Positions 18,031 to 28,412 of a stretch of 64,000 nucleotides of DNA are shown piece after piece. The notes beneath the pieces were generated by a model. That model did not search any database, had not been told where the DNA came from, and saw nothing but the letters and a program-made list of their open reading frames with translations. The position numbers were made by a program, and so were the translations under genes. The stretch spans positions 1,426,001 through 1,490,000 of the forward strand of contig NZ_CP090977.1 in NCBI RefSeq assembly GCF_021513255.1, in the 5' to 3' direction. Position 1 is the first letter of the stretch; each line of letters begins with the position of its first letter. The stretch is from Planococcus sp. 107-1. Lineage in GTDB: Bacteria > Bacillota > Bacilli > Bacillales_A > Planococcaceae.

Positions 18031-19242
18031 ATGGCACGTTTTAAATATGAAGGCCGAGATCGCAAAAAGATCCGTACCGGCGTTATTGTTGCAACAAGCA
18101 GACGGGATGCGGTTGAACGCTTGCGCGATGAAGGCATCAAAGTCATTGATATCCGGGAAGTCCAAGCGACCGCTCTCCAAAAAGATATCGTTATCGGAAA
18201 TCCAGTTAAACGAGATCAGTTTATTATGTTTCTTCGTCAATTTTCTACGCTTATGAGAGCCGGCGTTACGATTGTAGACGCCGTAAGAATTCTTTCGAAG
18301 CAAGTGGATTCCAAACCACTTCGGAAAACATTGGTGGAAGTTGATGAAGAGCTGCGAAAAGGGAATACCCTCTCAGACTCTTTAGCAAAATATCCTAAGA
18401 TTTTTGAGCCATTGACGATTAACTTGGTCCGAGCAGGAGAGATGTCAGGGAACATCGATGAATCTCTTGACCGGTTAGCCACACATTACGATAAAGCCTA
18501 TCAAACTAGGCAAAAGGTAATTTCTGCGATGACTTATCCAGCAGTAGTAGGATTTCTGGCGGTCGGTGTTGTAATTTTCCTCCTGTCTTCGATCGTTCCA
18601 ATGTTCGTAGATATGTTTGCGAGTTTTGGCGGTGAGTTACCTTGGATAACTCAGTTTGTTATGGTAAGCAGTGATTTTGTTATTGGCAATTGGTATATTC
18701 TTGTCCTCGCTGTAGTATTGGTAATCTTAGCTTATTGGCTGATGAGAAGGAGCGAAGCGGGGAATATGCTTTTAGACAAGGCGGTTCTACGTGTACCGAT
18801 TTTCGGCAACATTATGAAAAAATCTGCATTAGCCAGATTGACGCGAACGTTAAGTTCATTGTTCTCAAGTTCAGTGCCTATACTTCAAGCTATGACTATG
18901 ACTGAGAAAGTTGTAGGAAATGCAGTCATGTCGAAAGTGCTCCTTGCAGCTAGAGATTCACTTGAACGTGGAGGATCATTGACGGAACCTATGAAAAATC
19001 ATTGGGCATTTCCACCGTTGATTCCTCATATGATTTCAATCGGTGAACAAACGGGTTCACTTGATCATATGCTAGAAAAAGTAGCTGAGTTTTATGAAAA
19101 AGAAGTAGAGCAGGAAACAGATCGCTTAAAAGCATTAATTGAACCCTTAATGATTGTATTTCTAGCATTGCTTGTAGGGACTATAGTCCTTGCCATAATG
19201 ATGCCGATGTTTGGTATGTTTGAAAACATAGATAATATGTAG
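18031..19242 (+). CDS. pilC: Type IV pilus inner membrane platform protein PilC
   Basis: A 403-residue membrane protein with two T2SSF domains (about residues 68-190 and 270-392) and three hydrophobic helices near 165-195, 215-235 and 370-395. It is the platform on which PilB/PilT act. GGAGAGGAA precedes the start. Confidence 0.93.
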   Translation: MARFKYEGRDRKKIRTGVIVATSRRDAVERLRDEGIKVIDIREVQATALQKDIVIGNPVKRDQFIMFLRQFSTLMRAGVTIVDAVRILSKQVDSKPLRKTLVEVDEELRKGNTLSDSLAKYPKIFEPLTINLVRAGEMSGNIDESLDRLATHYDKAYQTRQKVISAMTYPAVVGFLAVGVVIFLLSSIVPMFVDMFASFGGELPWITQFVMVSSDFVIGNWYILVLAVVLVILAYWLMRRSEAGNMLLDKAVLRVPIFGNIMKKSALARLTRTLSSLFSSSVPILQAMTMTEKVVGNAVMSKVLLAARDSLERGGSLTEPMKNHWAFPPLIPHMISIGEQTGSLDHMLEKVAEFYEKEVEQETDRLKALIEPLMIVFLALLVGTIVLAIMMPMFGMFENIDNM

Positions 19243-19296
19243 GGACAAAAGTTCTTTTTGAATGTAAATTTTTTATAATTTTTTATGATTTTACTA

Positions 19297-19324
19297 TTGT
19301 TTATTTTAGTTCTATTGATATAAT
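19297..19324 (+). promoter_or_regulatory. Possible promoter of the major pilin gene
   Basis: TTGTTT at 19297-19302 and a perfect TATAAT at 19319-19324 are 16 bp apart in an otherwise very A+T-rich 134-bp gap between pilC and the pilin gene. A separate promoter would allow the abundant pilin to be made in excess of the machinery. Confidence 0.55.
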
Positions 19325-19376
19325 AAGATTGTGCTTGAGAAAGTGCTAAATTAACCAAATATGGGGGCATACGCCG

Positions 19377-19853
19377 ATGAAAAAATTCATCCAAAACAAA
19401 TTAAAAGATCAAAAAGGTTTAACATTAATTGAGCTTTTAGCAGTAATTGTAATTATCGCTATTATTGCTGCAATTGCAGTACCGGCAATTGGAAATATTA
19501 TTGAAAATAGTCGTTACAGTGCAGTCAAATCAGATGCCACAAATGCAATCGCTGCGGCAAATATTTATTTTACTGAGAATCCTGAAGGTCAAAAGAAGAC
19601 AGGCATGACTGGAGTTCACGTTGAAGTGAAAGAGTTGAAAGATAAAGGGTATTTGGATTCACAAGGTAAACTAAAAGATGCTGATTTCTTAACAAAAACA
19701 GGTACTGGAATAAATATTAAGACTACAGCTATTGATTACTCTGGTGGCAAAACTGTTACCTTTAATTCAGCTACTAATCAACAAATCACAGGTGATGCTC
19801 AAAAGGGTAGTGAGGCAGGACCAATAACAGTGCCGAAAGCTAGTGCTAATTAA
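19377..19853 (+). CDS. pilA: Major type IV prepilin
   Basis: A 158-residue prepilin: leader MKKFIQNKLKDQKG, cleavage after Gly, then LTLIELLAVIVIIAIIAAIA with Glu5 and a Pro at position 22 of the mature protein. The globular domain has no cysteines and ends in a Ser/Ala-rich tail. Its position between pilC and pilM, and its own promoter-like sequence, mark it as the main fibre subunit. Confidence 0.9.
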   Translation: MKKFIQNKLKDQKGLTLIELLAVIVIIAIIAAIAVPAIGNIIENSRYSAVKSDATNAIAAANIYFTENPEGQKKTGMTGVHVEVKELKDKGYLDSQGKLKDADFLTKTGTGINIKTTAIDYSGGKTVTFNSATNQQITGDAQKGSEAGPITVPKASAN

Positions 19854-19892
19854 TAAATTAATTAATTTTATAAATACCTAGGAGCTGAAAAA

Positions 19893-20831
19893 ATGGCCTT
19901 ATCGTTTTTATCGAGAAAAGCGCGTGTCGCAACCATTACTATAGAAGAAGACGCAATCCGGCATGTGGATATCAAGTCGGCTTCGCCGCTGGAGTTGAGC
20001 TGTGCGGAAGAGATGGATCTTCCGCAAGGCATCATCGAAGACGGCAAAATTGTGGATAGCGATGCGCTCGAATCGATTCTCGATAAGGCTGTTGATCAGT
20101 GGGGTCTCTCTAAGAAGTCAGTCCGATTCCTCGCCCCTGACGAATTCGTTATTATCCGCAAAGTGAATTACCCCGAAGATATTGAAGCCGATGAATTGAA
20201 AGGCCACTTTTTCATTGAAATCGGCTCTACGCTTTACCTTCCGTTCGAAGATCCTGTATTCGATGTCGTACCTTACGAATCGGATTCGGAAGAACCGGAA
20301 GCGATCCTCATTGCCTCAAAAGAATCGGTGATTTCCGATTATGAACGTGTATTTGACCGGGCAAAACTTGATCCGGTCGTTGCGGATATTACGCCGCTTG
20401 CGCTATACCGCCTCGGCTTTTTGCAGCATGATTTCCAGAAAGACGAGCACATCATGTTGATTGATATCCAGTCGACAAAAATGACCGTCTCGATTTTTCA
20501 TGTGCATTATCCGTTATTCATGCGTCCCGTGGAATTTGACGCATTCGGCGGTTTAGTTTTAGACACCGAAACAATCACGTCTACGATTGAAACCGAATCT
20601 GAAAAGTTAGCTAATTTTTATCGCTACAACATGAACGGCGGAGAAGCCGGCATTACGCATATCGTCTGCAACGGGGAGTTTGAAGACTGGTTTACGTTCC
20701 AGTCTCGCCTCGAAGAGCGGTTTGCGGTACCGGTTACTCCACTTGTTATTGATCCCATCCCGTCCGATCAAGTGAAAAGTGTACCTGTACGCTTCAATCG
20801 TGCTATCGGTCTTGCGTTGAAAGAGGTGTAA
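19893..20831 (+). CDS. pilM: Type IV pilus assembly protein PilM
   Basis: A 312-residue cytoplasmic actin-like ATPase-fold protein. It has the phosphate-binding type segment IMLIDIQSTKMTVSIF and a PilM-like N-terminus. In other systems PilM binds the cytoplasmic end of PilN. CTAGGAG precedes the start, and pilN follows after 2 bp. Confidence 0.85.
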   Translation: MALSFLSRKARVATITIEEDAIRHVDIKSASPLELSCAEEMDLPQGIIEDGKIVDSDALESILDKAVDQWGLSKKSVRFLAPDEFVIIRKVNYPEDIEADELKGHFFIEIGSTLYLPFEDPVFDVVPYESDSEEPEAILIASKESVISDYERVFDRAKLDPVVADITPLALYRLGFLQHDFQKDEHIMLIDIQSTKMTVSIFHVHYPLFMRPVEFDAFGGLVLDTETITSTIETESEKLANFYRYNMNGGEAGITHIVCNGEFEDWFTFQSRLEERFAVPVTPLVIDPIPSDQVKSVPVRFNRAIGLALKEV

Positions 20832-20833
20832 GT

Positions 20834-21596
20834 ATGCTGGTTGATATTAATTTATTGCCGCAAAAGGAACGGGACCGTCCCGCTTTCCTGATTGCGGCAC
20901 TTTCGATTTTATTGGCAGCTGTCATTATTTGGGCGGTTCTCTTTTTCATGGCTCGCGCCAATACAGCTGAACAAAATGATTATTTGGCACAGTCCGAACA
21001 AATTGCAGCGGAACAAGCGATTTTGCGTGCTGAAATCGAGCAGACTTCCGGGTTGAACGAAGAACAGCAATTGCAGGCGACAGTCGATTGGGCTGTGAAT
21101 TACCAATACGATACCGTTCCTTTATTGAATGAAATGGTGTCAATCTTGCCTGAACGCGGTTTTTAATAGCTTCTCTTACATAGCGCCTAACCAGGCGACT
21201 TTGACTTTGCAATTTGATACGACGCGGGAAGCCGCGTATTATTTGACGCAGTTAAAAGCATCTGACTTGATCGCTTCTGCGACCTTGGATTCTGTAGCAA
21301 ATCAAGCAGTGGATACAGCGGTTGTCGAAGGGGAAGAAATCCCGGAAGACGCGATGCTTGAAAATCCGCGTTATTTGGCAACTTATTCGATTGTTTTTGT
21401 AGATGAACGCATTCCGGCAGAAGGAACTGCAGAAGGCGAAGTGGTGGACGGAGAAGTCGTTGCGCCGCCAGCTGAAGAAGTTCCGGCAGAAACAGCACCC
21501 GTAGTAGAAGCTCCTGTAGAAGAGGCGCCAGTAGAAGAAGCACCGGCAACTGACGCAGATGCTGTTCCGGCTGAAACGGAGGGGGATTTGCGATGA
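20834..21596 (+). CDS. pilN: PilN-like assembly protein (frame break at 21160-21164)
   Basis: The N-terminus MLVDINLLPQKERDR followed by one membrane helix (residues about 15-38) is typical of PilN; the conserved INLLP motif is the PilM-binding site in characterised systems. A run of five T at 21160-21164 breaks the frame. With four T the protein reads through ILPERGFNSFSYIAPN to about 253 residues. The tail is a Glu/Ala/Pro/Val-rich repeat (EEVPAETAPVVEAPVEEAP). The stop overlaps the pilO start (ATGA). Confidence 0.82.
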
Positions 21597-22554
21597 GCAG
21601 TTTGACTCGGAGACAAAAAGAAATGGGGCTCGTGATCCTGGCTGTTTTATTCCTTTTAGGTTTAGCTGCTTATTCGTATTTTGGCATCTACACTCCTGCC
21701 GCGATGCAAAACTTCAGGCAGAGCAGTTATTGTCCTCTGAACGGGAAGTGCTGATGGCGCTTGAGACGCAAGTAAAATCAAAGCCGGTTGGCGAAAAAAT
21801 CAGCATTTCAGACCTGCAGCAGAAAGTTTCAGTGGAACCGCTGACGGATCTGATCCTTTTGCAAGTGGAACAAGCGGAATTGATTTCCGATACGCTTGCA
21901 TTATCGATCGCATTTACAGAAGGGCCGCTTGAATTATTGCAGCCGGTTGAAGGCGTCGAGAATATCCAGGAAGTGCTGACGACAGTTGAGATCGAAGCAG
22001 CTGATTACGGCAGCATCCTTCGGTTTATCCGTGAAATCGAATCGATGGACCGGATCATGATTATCGATGCAATCGATTTCGGGGCAAATCCGGAAGTGAC
22101 GCTAGTATCGGAAGAAGATGAAACTTTAACAGCGTCACTCACTTTCTCCGCATTCTACCGCCCGGATTTAATCGCTTTGCAAGATACAATGCCTAAAGTT
22201 GCGGTACCGGCACCTGCTGGGAAAAGCAATCCTTTGCCGCAAAACGACGGAACGGACCTAGAATTAGAGACGACAACGCCTGAAGCTGTGGAAGTACCAG
22301 CAGCGGATTCGACTCCTCCGGCAGATCCGGATGAGGAAAACGTGGACATTTCGAAAATTGATACACAAGACAGCTTCCAAGTTGCCGGCCTTTCTGAACA
22401 AATTCATCAGATCCAAGCCGGCGACACGCTTTCTGCGATTTCACTCGAATATTTCGGTGATGCTGATAAAGTAGCTGAATTGCAAGAAGCGAACGGACTG
22501 GATAGTACACTGATTTTTACGGGAGATAGTTTAATTATTCCTGAACTTACATAA
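21593..22554 (+). CDS. pilO: PilO-like protein with C-terminal LysM domain (frame break near 21700)
   Basis: It starts ATG 21593, overlapping pilN. One membrane helix lies at residues about 12-33, then a coiled, PilO-type periplasmic-like region. One C appears missing near 21699-21701 (reading YTPARDAKLQAEQ once restored), giving about 320 residues. The last 50 residues form a LysM peptidoglycan-binding domain (IHQIQAGDTLSAISLEYFGD ... IFTGDSLIIPEL). LysM at the end of a PilO-like protein could fix the pilus machine to the wall (inference). Confidence 0.82.
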
Positions 22555-22668
22555 TAAATGATTATTGGCCTAGCGCTGGGCTGATGTTTTCTAATTAAGA
22601 CCGTTGTTTCCGAAAAAAGTGGATTCAACTTATTTGCCATGCAAAAAGATGGATGAAAAGGGGCCGCT

Positions 22669-23424
22669 ATGACAATCACCTATACAGTGTTTTCGTTTAT
22701 TTTCGGACTGGTTTTTGGTTCTTTCTTTAATGTGGTCGGCCTTCGGGTGCCGAAAAAGGAATCGATCGCTTATCCGCCTTCCCATTGCACGAACTGCAAC
22801 CGCCAATTGACGGTGCTTGATCTCATACCGGTATTTTCTTATCTCTTCCTGCGCGGCAAATGCCGATCATGTGGCGAGAAAATCCACTGGGTTTATCCGC
22901 TGATGGAATTCATCACAGCGGTATTATTTGCGTTCTCATTTTGGGTCTTCGGGTTTACGCCAGAACTCCTCATTGCGCTTCTTTTTGTGTCGCTTCTCGT
23001 GATTATCACGGTTTCGGATATCGCGTATATGCTGATTCCGGATAAAGTATTACTGCCGTTCGCGCTTCTCTTGCTTCTGCTCCGTTTCTTCATCCCGCTT
23101 GACCCGTGGTGGGATTCGATTTTAGGTGCCGTCGTCGGCTTCCTTCTATTGTTCTTGATTGCGGTCGTATCAAAAGGCGGCATGGGCGGCGGCGATATCA
23201 AATTGTTTTTTGTCATCGGCCTCGTGCTTGGGACGACGGGTACTTTGCTGACGCTGTTCTTGGCTTCTTTGATCGGTGCGATTGCGGGAATTTTCCAACT
23301 GCGGATAAAAAAAGCTGGCAGAAAAACACCGGTTCCATTTGGTCCATCGATTGCGCTAGGCGCGTTGATTGTCTATTTCTGGGGTGAGCCGCTGCTTGAT
23401 TGGTATTTCGGATTTTTAGGATGA
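22669..23424 (+). CDS. pilD: Prepilin peptidase and N-methyltransferase (PilD/ComC)
   Basis: A 251-residue membrane aspartic protease that cleaves prepilin leaders after Gly and methylates the new N-terminus. Two cysteine pairs of the cytoplasmic domain are present (CTNC and CRSC). The catalytic aspartates are in SDIAYMLIPD and GGGDIKLF. About eight hydrophobic helices are visible. This is the position of comC in B. subtilis, between folC and maf, so the pilus cluster surrounds the ancestral peptidase site. Confidence 0.93.
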   Translation: MTITYTVFSFIFGLVFGSFFNVVGLRVPKKESIAYPPSHCTNCNRQLTVLDLIPVFSYLFLRGKCRSCGEKIHWVYPLMEFITAVLFAFSFWVFGFTPELLIALLFVSLLVIITVSDIAYMLIPDKVLLPFALLLLLLRFFIPLDPWWDSILGAVVGFLLLFLIAVVSKGGMGGGDIKLFFVIGLVLGTTGTLLTLFLASLIGAIAGIFQLRIKKAGRKTPVPFGPSIALGALIVYFWGEPLLDWYFGFLG

Positions 23425-23450
23425 AGCATAGGCTTCGTCCTTTTTTCTTT
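23420..23450 (+). terminator. Pilus operon terminator
   Basis: GAAGC-ATAG-GCTTC followed by GTCCTTTTTT directly at the pilD stop. A second hairpin, TCAAAAATAG with CTATTTTTGA, lies at 23493-23523 before maf and may also terminate transcription. Confidence 0.7.
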
Positions 23451-23619
23451 GGGCCAAAATAAATATTTGAAAGCTGTTGGATAAGCGAATAATCAAAAAT
23501 AGAGAGGCAAATCCTATTTTTGATTCGGCCAATTGCTTTAAAAATCATTTTTCGCATTCCGGAGAAATTTTTCAAACCGGAAAATTTTCGGTATGATGCT
23601 AAAAAGGGAGGAATACGAA

Positions 23620-24234
23620 ATGAAATTCAAAGCAAATCAGCCGGTCGTCTTGGCATCGGCATCTCCGCGGCGAAAAGAATTACTGGAAGGGCTCGGCATT
23701 GACTTTAAAATTATCCCGAGTAAGAAAGCGGAACCTGCGCCTGATAATTTCAATACGGCTGTGGAATATGTAGTCGAATGTGCACTTCAAAAAGCGAAGG
23801 AAGTTGCCAAACAGGCGCCGGAGTCCGTTGTCATCGGTTCGGATACCGTGGTTGTGCTTGGCGGAGAGATCTTGCTGAAGCCGAAAGATAAAGAGCAGGC
23901 ACGGAATTTTTTGGAGCGTTTGTCCGGCAACACACATGAAGTGGTTACGGCGCTAGCGATTATAAAAGGACAAAACGAGCAAACATTTTATGAAGAAACT
24001 GAAGTGACTTTCTATGAGCTTGACTCAGCGTGGATAGAAGCATATATCAACACGAGCGATCCATATGATAAGGCAGGTGCATACGGGATCCAAACAGAGT
24101 CCGGCTTATTCGTTAAAGAAATTAAAGGGGATTACCAAACAGTTGTCGGCTTGCCGGTTGCGAGCCTTGCCCGGAAACTGGAACAATCCGGCTATATTTC
24201 ATTGGAAGGGAGCCATGTCCATGCTGACTTCTGA
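23620..24234 (+). CDS. maf: Maf-family nucleotide pyrophosphatase
   Basis: House-cleaning nucleoside triphosphate pyrophosphatase. The signature ASASPRRKELLEGLG is at the N-terminus and the SDTVV and DKAGAYGIQ motifs follow. ATG 23620 is used because GGGAGG precedes it at the right distance; an ATG 27 bp earlier lacks a site. The 204-residue product is of usual length. radC overlaps its end. Confidence 0.92.
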   Translation: MKFKANQPVVLASASPRRKELLEGLGIDFKIIPSKKAEPAPDNFNTAVEYVVECALQKAKEVAKQAPESVVIGSDTVVVLGGEILLKPKDKEQARNFLERLSGNTHEVVTALAIIKGQNEQTFYEETEVTFYELDSAWIEAYINTSDPYDKAGAYGIQTESGLFVKEIKGDYQTVVGLPVASLARKLEQSGYISLEGSHVHADF

Positions 24235-24781
24235 ACAGCCGTTGATGATCCGGGACGTCCATGCACAGGACCGGCCGCGTGAGCGGCTGGTCAACCAAGG
24301 CGCTACGAGTTTATCAAACCAGGAACTCATTGCCATTTTACTCCGCACCGGGACGAAACAGGAATCGGTCCTGCATCTATCCAACCAAGTGCTTCACCAC
24401 TTCGAGCATCTCCATCATTTAAAAGATGCGACGATCGAAGAAATGACTTCCATTAAAGGCATCGGCCAAGCGAAGGCTGTCCAGCTGCTCGCTGCAATCG
24501 AACTTGGCCGCCGTTTATCCTCTAAACAGACTGACACGAAATATACGATCCGTTCCCCAAAAGATGCCGCCTCTTATTTGATGGCGGATATGACGTCCCT
24601 CAAACAAGAACATTTCGTGGTTCTTTTTCTCAACATCAAAAATCAAGTCATGCATAAGCAAACCATTTTCGTCGGCAGTTTAAATGCGAGCATCGTCCAT
24701 CCGCGTGAAATTTTCCGGGAAGCGGTGCGAAGATCGGCTGCATCCATCGTCTGTGCGCATAATCACCCTTCCGGCAACCCG
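24215..24781 (+). pseudogene. radC: radC 5' part (gene split by transposon)
   Basis: The first 189 codons of RadC (UPF0758): helix-hairpin-helix region IEEMTSIKGIGQAKAVQLLA and the JAMM domain up to AHNHPSGNP. The frame then runs into transposon sequence. The remaining 46 codons are found, in frame, at 29582-29722. Joining 24781 to 29582 restores [18 protein letters not shown] and a normal 235-residue protein. The insertion separates the metal-binding His pair from the Ser and Asp of the JAMM motif, so the protein should be inactive. Confidence 0.95.
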
Positions 24782-24844
24782 TTAACCATAGTATAATAAA
24801 TAATAGTAGTTAAAGTAGTTTAGGAGGAGATGTTAAAGGGAGAC

Positions 24845-24857
24845 TTTACTTTAAATA
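24845..24857 (+). repeat. Subterminal direct repeat, left copy
   Basis: TTTACTTTAAATA occurs here, 64 bp inside the left end, and again at 29509-29521 near the right end. Related words (TTAAAGTAG, CTTAAAGTG) cluster around 24810-24900. They could be recombinase binding sites. Confidence 0.5.
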
Positions 24858-24914
24858 AAAATTAACAAGGTTTATAATTTGTAGTACTTAAAGTGTTTAA
24901 AGAGGGGGGAGCGT

Positions 24915-26000
24915 GTGAGGGTTCAAAGGATAGAAGTGGAGAATAAGCCGTATCCATTGTATTTATTACTAGATAAAGAATACCAGCTAATTGAACCAGT
25001 AATGAAATTTATTAAATACTTAGATAACACTGGTAAGTCTCCAAATACCATTAAAGCATACTGCTATCATTTAAAGTTGCTGTATGAGTTCATGGAACAG
25101 AGAGGCGTTATTCTTAATGATATTAACTTTGAGTTGTTAGCAGACTTCGTAGGTTGGTTGAGATATCCAACAGCAACAAATGTAATTGATCTTCAGTCAA
25201 AAGAAGCCATAAGAGAAGAAACGACAGTGAATACAATTTTAAATGCCGTTATGAGTTTTCTTGATTATTTAAGTAGATTAGGAGAATTTAAATCAATTGA
25301 TGTATTTAAACAAGCAAAGGGAAGAAATTTCAAAGGATTTTTACATCACGTTAATAAGGGTAGATACCAAAAGAATGTCTTAAAGTTAAGGGTTAAAAAG
25401 AAACAGATAAGAACATTGACATCAGAGGAAGTTAAGCAAATTATTGATGCTTGTCATACGAAAAGAGATAAATTAATTTTAATGCTTATGTATGAGGGTG
25501 GTTTAAGAATCGGTGAAGTGTTATCGCTTAGGCTTGAAGATATTGCCACTTGGGACAATCAAATCCATTTAACACCTAGAGATGTTAATGTAAATGAAGC
25601 TTATATTAAATTAAGGAAGGAAAGAACAATACATGTGAGTAAAGAACTGATGTCACTTTATACAGATTACTTGGTATATGAGTATAGTGAGGAATTGGAG
25701 CATGATTATGTTTTTATTTCCTTAAAAGAAGGCTATTTTGGGAAACCACTAAAGTACCAAAGTGTTCTTGATCTAGTTAGAAGAATAGTTAAAAGGACTG
25801 GAATAGAATTTACATCGCATATGCTTCGCCACACTCACGCAACGCAGCTAATTAGGGAAGGATGGGATGTTGCGTTCATTCAAAAGAGATTAGGTCACGC
25901 ACATGTTCAGACAACGTTAAATACCTATGTTCATCTTTCAGATCAGGATATGAAAAATGAGTTTAATAAATACCTTGAGAGAAAGGAGCATAAGAAATGA
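24915..26000 (+). CDS. tnpA: Transposase A, tyrosine recombinase of Tn554 type
   Basis: 361 residues, the same as Tn554 TnpA. It has a SAM-like N-terminal DNA-binding domain (residues about 25-110) and a tyrosine recombinase domain: Arg in [23 protein letters not shown], and the nucleophile Tyr in TTLNTYVHL. The GTG start at 24915 follows GAGGGGGGAG. The stop overlaps the tnpB start by 4 bp. Confidence 0.94.
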   Translation: MRVQRIEVENKPYPLYLLLDKEYQLIEPVMKFIKYLDNTGKSPNTIKAYCYHLKLLYEFMEQRGVILNDINFELLADFVGWLRYPTATNVIDLQSKEAIREETTVNTILNAVMSFLDYLSRLGEFKSIDVFKQAKGRNFKGFLHHVNKGRYQKNVLKLRVKKKQIRTLTSEEVKQIIDACHTKRDKLILMLMYEGGLRIGEVLSLRLEDIATWDNQIHLTPRDVNVNEAYIKLRKERTIHVSKELMSLYTDYLVYEYSEELEHDYVFISLKEGYFGKPLKYQSVLDLVRRIVKRTGIEFTSHMLRHTHATQLIREGWDVAFIQKRLGHAHVQTTLNTYVHLSDQDMKNEFNKYLERKEHKK

Positions 26001-27889
26001 ATGCTTCTAGTAAAAGGAAAATTATCAGTCAGAGTGAGATCAGCAAAAAAATAGCTGTAATGAATGAAGAAATGCAAGGGTTTTGGGCTAATAATAGTTG
26101 GGATATAAGAAAATGTCCACATCCTTCTGCCATAGAATTAAGTAAGAATCCTGCTTTAAGAAATCGTTGGGTTCGTTTTGAACGTGTTAAAAATCTGTGG
26201 TTAAGAACAGAATTGAAATATTTTTATTTTTACCATTTAAACAATGGAATATGGAATGCAAAAACTGTCTGGATTAGAAAAGGAACAGTAATTAATAAAA
26301 TGTTAGATTTTTTAGATTTAAAGTATCCCAGCATTACTTCAATTACTGAAGTTCCTATTGAAAAAGCAATGACGGAGTATAGAACATATTTGACAAAACA
26401 GGGTGTTAGAATTACTACTACTAATTATAAGATTACTGCTAATCAAGAAAAAACACCTGTAAAAGCTAATTCTTACTATGTTACTAATCTAAAACAATTT
26501 ATGGAGTTTTATGAGGACTTTTATTTTGATGGAGAGGAGTGGGATAAAGACGTTTGGGATAGACGAAACCTACCTTTGCCAGATGATAAGGTTAACCCAA
26601 CACAATATGAATATACAATTAACTTTAAAGGGTTTCGGAATACATATTTTAAACAGCTTGTAAAAAGATATTGTAAGTTAAGATTGAACATGGATAGCTT
26701 TTCCTATGTAAGTGATATTGCCCAAAAACTTAAAGAGTTCTTTAATTTTCTGGACATGAAGTTTAAACACGTTCAGAGAGTACACCAATTAACGAGAGTG
26801 GAAATTGAAGCATATTTAAGTGAACTAAACATGATGGGGATAAAACCTAGTACAATAACTGGGAGGATCTCTATATTGGAAGGACTATTTAGTACCCTTC
26901 ATAGGCTAGAATGGGATGATGTTCCTTCCAAAATATTAATTTATCCCGAGGACTATCCGAAAATACCAAGAGCAAAACCTCGCTTTATAGACGAATTCGT
27001 TCTAGAGCAATTGAACAGTCATCTTGATAAATTACCCGAATATATAGCTACGATGACTATGATTGTTCAAGAATGTGGAATGAGGATAAGTGAATTGTGC
27101 ACCTTGAAAAAAGGCTGTCTATTAGAGGACAAAGATGGAGATTACTTTTTAAAGTATTATCAATGGAAAATGAAAAAGGAGCATATAGTTCCAATATCTA
27201 AAGAGGTAGCTTTACTTATTAAAGTTCGGGAAGATAAAGTTTCAGAGGAATTTCCAGATAGTGAATACCTCTTTCCAAGAAAAGATGGATCGCCATTAAA
27301 ACAAGAAACATTTAGAGGCGAGTTAAATAAATTAGCTTATGAGCAAAATATAGTGGATAAATCAGGTGAGATTTATAGATTCCATGCCCATGCCTTTCGC
27401 CATACAGTAGGAACAAGAATGATTAACAACGGGGTGCCCCAGCATATTGTACAGAAATTTTTGGGGCATGAAAGCCCAGAAATGACAAGTAGATACGCTC
27501 ATATCTTTGATGAAACTCTAAAAAATGAATTTACTAAATTTCAGGAAAAACTGGTTACCAATAATGGAGATGTGCTCGATCTAGATGATGATAGTGAAGT
27601 CGATGATGTAGAGCTTCAATGGTTCAAGAAAAATATAAATGCACAAGTGCTTCCAAATGGTTATTGTAGATTGCCAGTAATAGCAGGTGGTTGTCCACAT
27701 GCGAATGCATGCTTAGATTGCACTCACTTCTGTACCAGTAAGCAATTCTTACCACAGCACGAAGAACAGTTAGAGCGTACAGAAGAGTTGTTAGCCATAG
27801 CTAAGGATAAACAATGGCAAAGGCAAGTAGAAACTAATAGCCGTGTTAAAGAGCGTTTAGAACAAATCATTGGAAGTTTGACGGGGTAA
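25997..27889 (+). CDS. tnpB: Transposase B, tyrosine recombinase of Tn554 type
   Basis: 630 residues, matching Tn554 TnpB length. The catalytic domain has [15 protein letters not shown] (Arg), [13 protein letters not shown] and [12 protein letters not shown] (Tyr). The C-terminus carries a cysteine/histidine cluster ([16 protein letters not shown]) typical of this subfamily. It acts together with TnpA for excision and insertion at radC. Confidence 0.94.
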   Translation: MNASSKRKIISQSEISKKIAVMNEEMQGFWANNSWDIRKCPHPSAIELSKNPALRNRWVRFERVKNLWLRTELKYFYFYHLNNGIWNAKTVWIRKGTVINKMLDFLDLKYPSITSITEVPIEKAMTEYRTYLTKQGVRITTTNYKITANQEKTPVKANSYYVTNLKQFMEFYEDFYFDGEEWDKDVWDRRNLPLPDDKVNPTQYEYTINFKGFRNTYFKQLVKRYCKLRLNMDSFSYVSDIAQKLKEFFNFLDMKFKHVQRVHQLTRVEIEAYLSELNMMGIKPSTITGRISILEGLFSTLHRLEWDDVPSKILIYPEDYPKIPRAKPRFIDEFVLEQLNSHLDKLPEYIATMTMIVQECGMRISELCTLKKGCLLEDKDGDYFLKYYQWKMKKEHIVPISKEVALLIKVREDKVSEEFPDSEYLFPRKDGSPLKQETFRGELNKLAYEQNIVDKSGEIYRFHAHAFRHTVGTRMINNGVPQHIVQKFLGHESPEMTSRYAHIFDETLKNEFTKFQEKLVTNNGDVLDLDDDSEVDDVELQWFKKNINAQVLPNGYCRLPVIAGGCPHANACLDCTHFCTSKQFLPQHEEQLERTEELLAIAKDKQWQRQVETNSRVKERLEQIIGSLTG

Positions 27890-27895
27890 TTATCA

Positions 27896-28273
27896 ATGGA
27901 TAAACAAGTTAGAAATACAACAGAAATTGTACGTTTGGCGAAGCAGAAATCACAAAAGACAAGAGAAAAAGTAGACAAAGCGATTTCTAAATTTTCGATT
28001 GAAGGTAAAGCTATTAATTTTAATTCAATAGCAAAGGAAGCTAATGTTTCTAAATCATGGCTTTATAAGGAACACGATATTAGGCAAAGAATCGAATCCC
28101 TTCGTGAGCGTCAAATAGCATCAAATGTAGTCTCAAAACCCAAGGAAAGTTCTCGTTCGGATGAAATCCTTATTAAAACCTTAAAAAGAAGAGTTATGGA
28201 ATTAGAAAAAGAAAATAAAAAATTACAGAACCAAATTCAAAAATTATATGGAGATCTGTATAATAAAGAGTAG
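27896..28273 (+). CDS. tnpC: Transposition accessory protein TnpC
   Basis: 125 residues, as in Tn554. A helix-turn-helix-like segment ([19 protein letters not shown]) is followed by a C-terminal coiled coil ([19 protein letters not shown]). In Tn554 TnpC influences orientation and efficiency of transposition. It begins 6 bp after tnpB. Confidence 0.9.
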   Translation: MDKQVRNTTEIVRLAKQKSQKTREKVDKAISKFSIEGKAINFNSIAKEANVSKSWLYKEHDIRQRIESLRERQIASNVVSKPKESSRSDEILIKTLKRRVMELEKENKKLQNQIQKLYGDLYNKE

Positions 28274-28311
28274 TTTTAATTATTAATCTGTAGACAGATT
28301 GTGAAAGTATG

Positions 28312-28348
28312 CACTTAAACGAGGCAGTATAGTTTAAGTGTATTTTTT
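28312..28348 (+). terminator. tnpABC terminator
   Basis: A perfect 9-bp stem CACTTAAAC / GTTTAAGTG with an 11-base loop is followed by TATTTTTT. It separates the transposase operon from the resistance gene leader. A small hairpin AATCTGT-AG-ACAGATT precedes it at 28285-28300. Confidence 0.85.
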
Positions 28349-28364
28349 CACAACAACTTGTACT

Positions 28365-28395
28365 TTGATTTTTGAAGTGTTAAAATTAATATACT
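28365..28395 (+). promoter_or_regulatory. Likely promoter of the lnu leader transcript
   Basis: TTGATT at 28365-28370 and TATACT at 28390-28395 have a 19-bp spacer. The leader ribosome site starts only 9 bp after the -10 box, so a start near 28402 would put that ribosome site at the very 5' end of the RNA. Confidence 0.5.
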
Positions 28396-28412
28396 ATTAA
28401 TTGAAAGGAGAG

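Noticed and set aside
23493..23523. Perfect 10-bp inverted repeat as an operator of maf
   Set aside because: It more simply serves as a second terminator-like hairpin after pilD; nothing else supports an operator.
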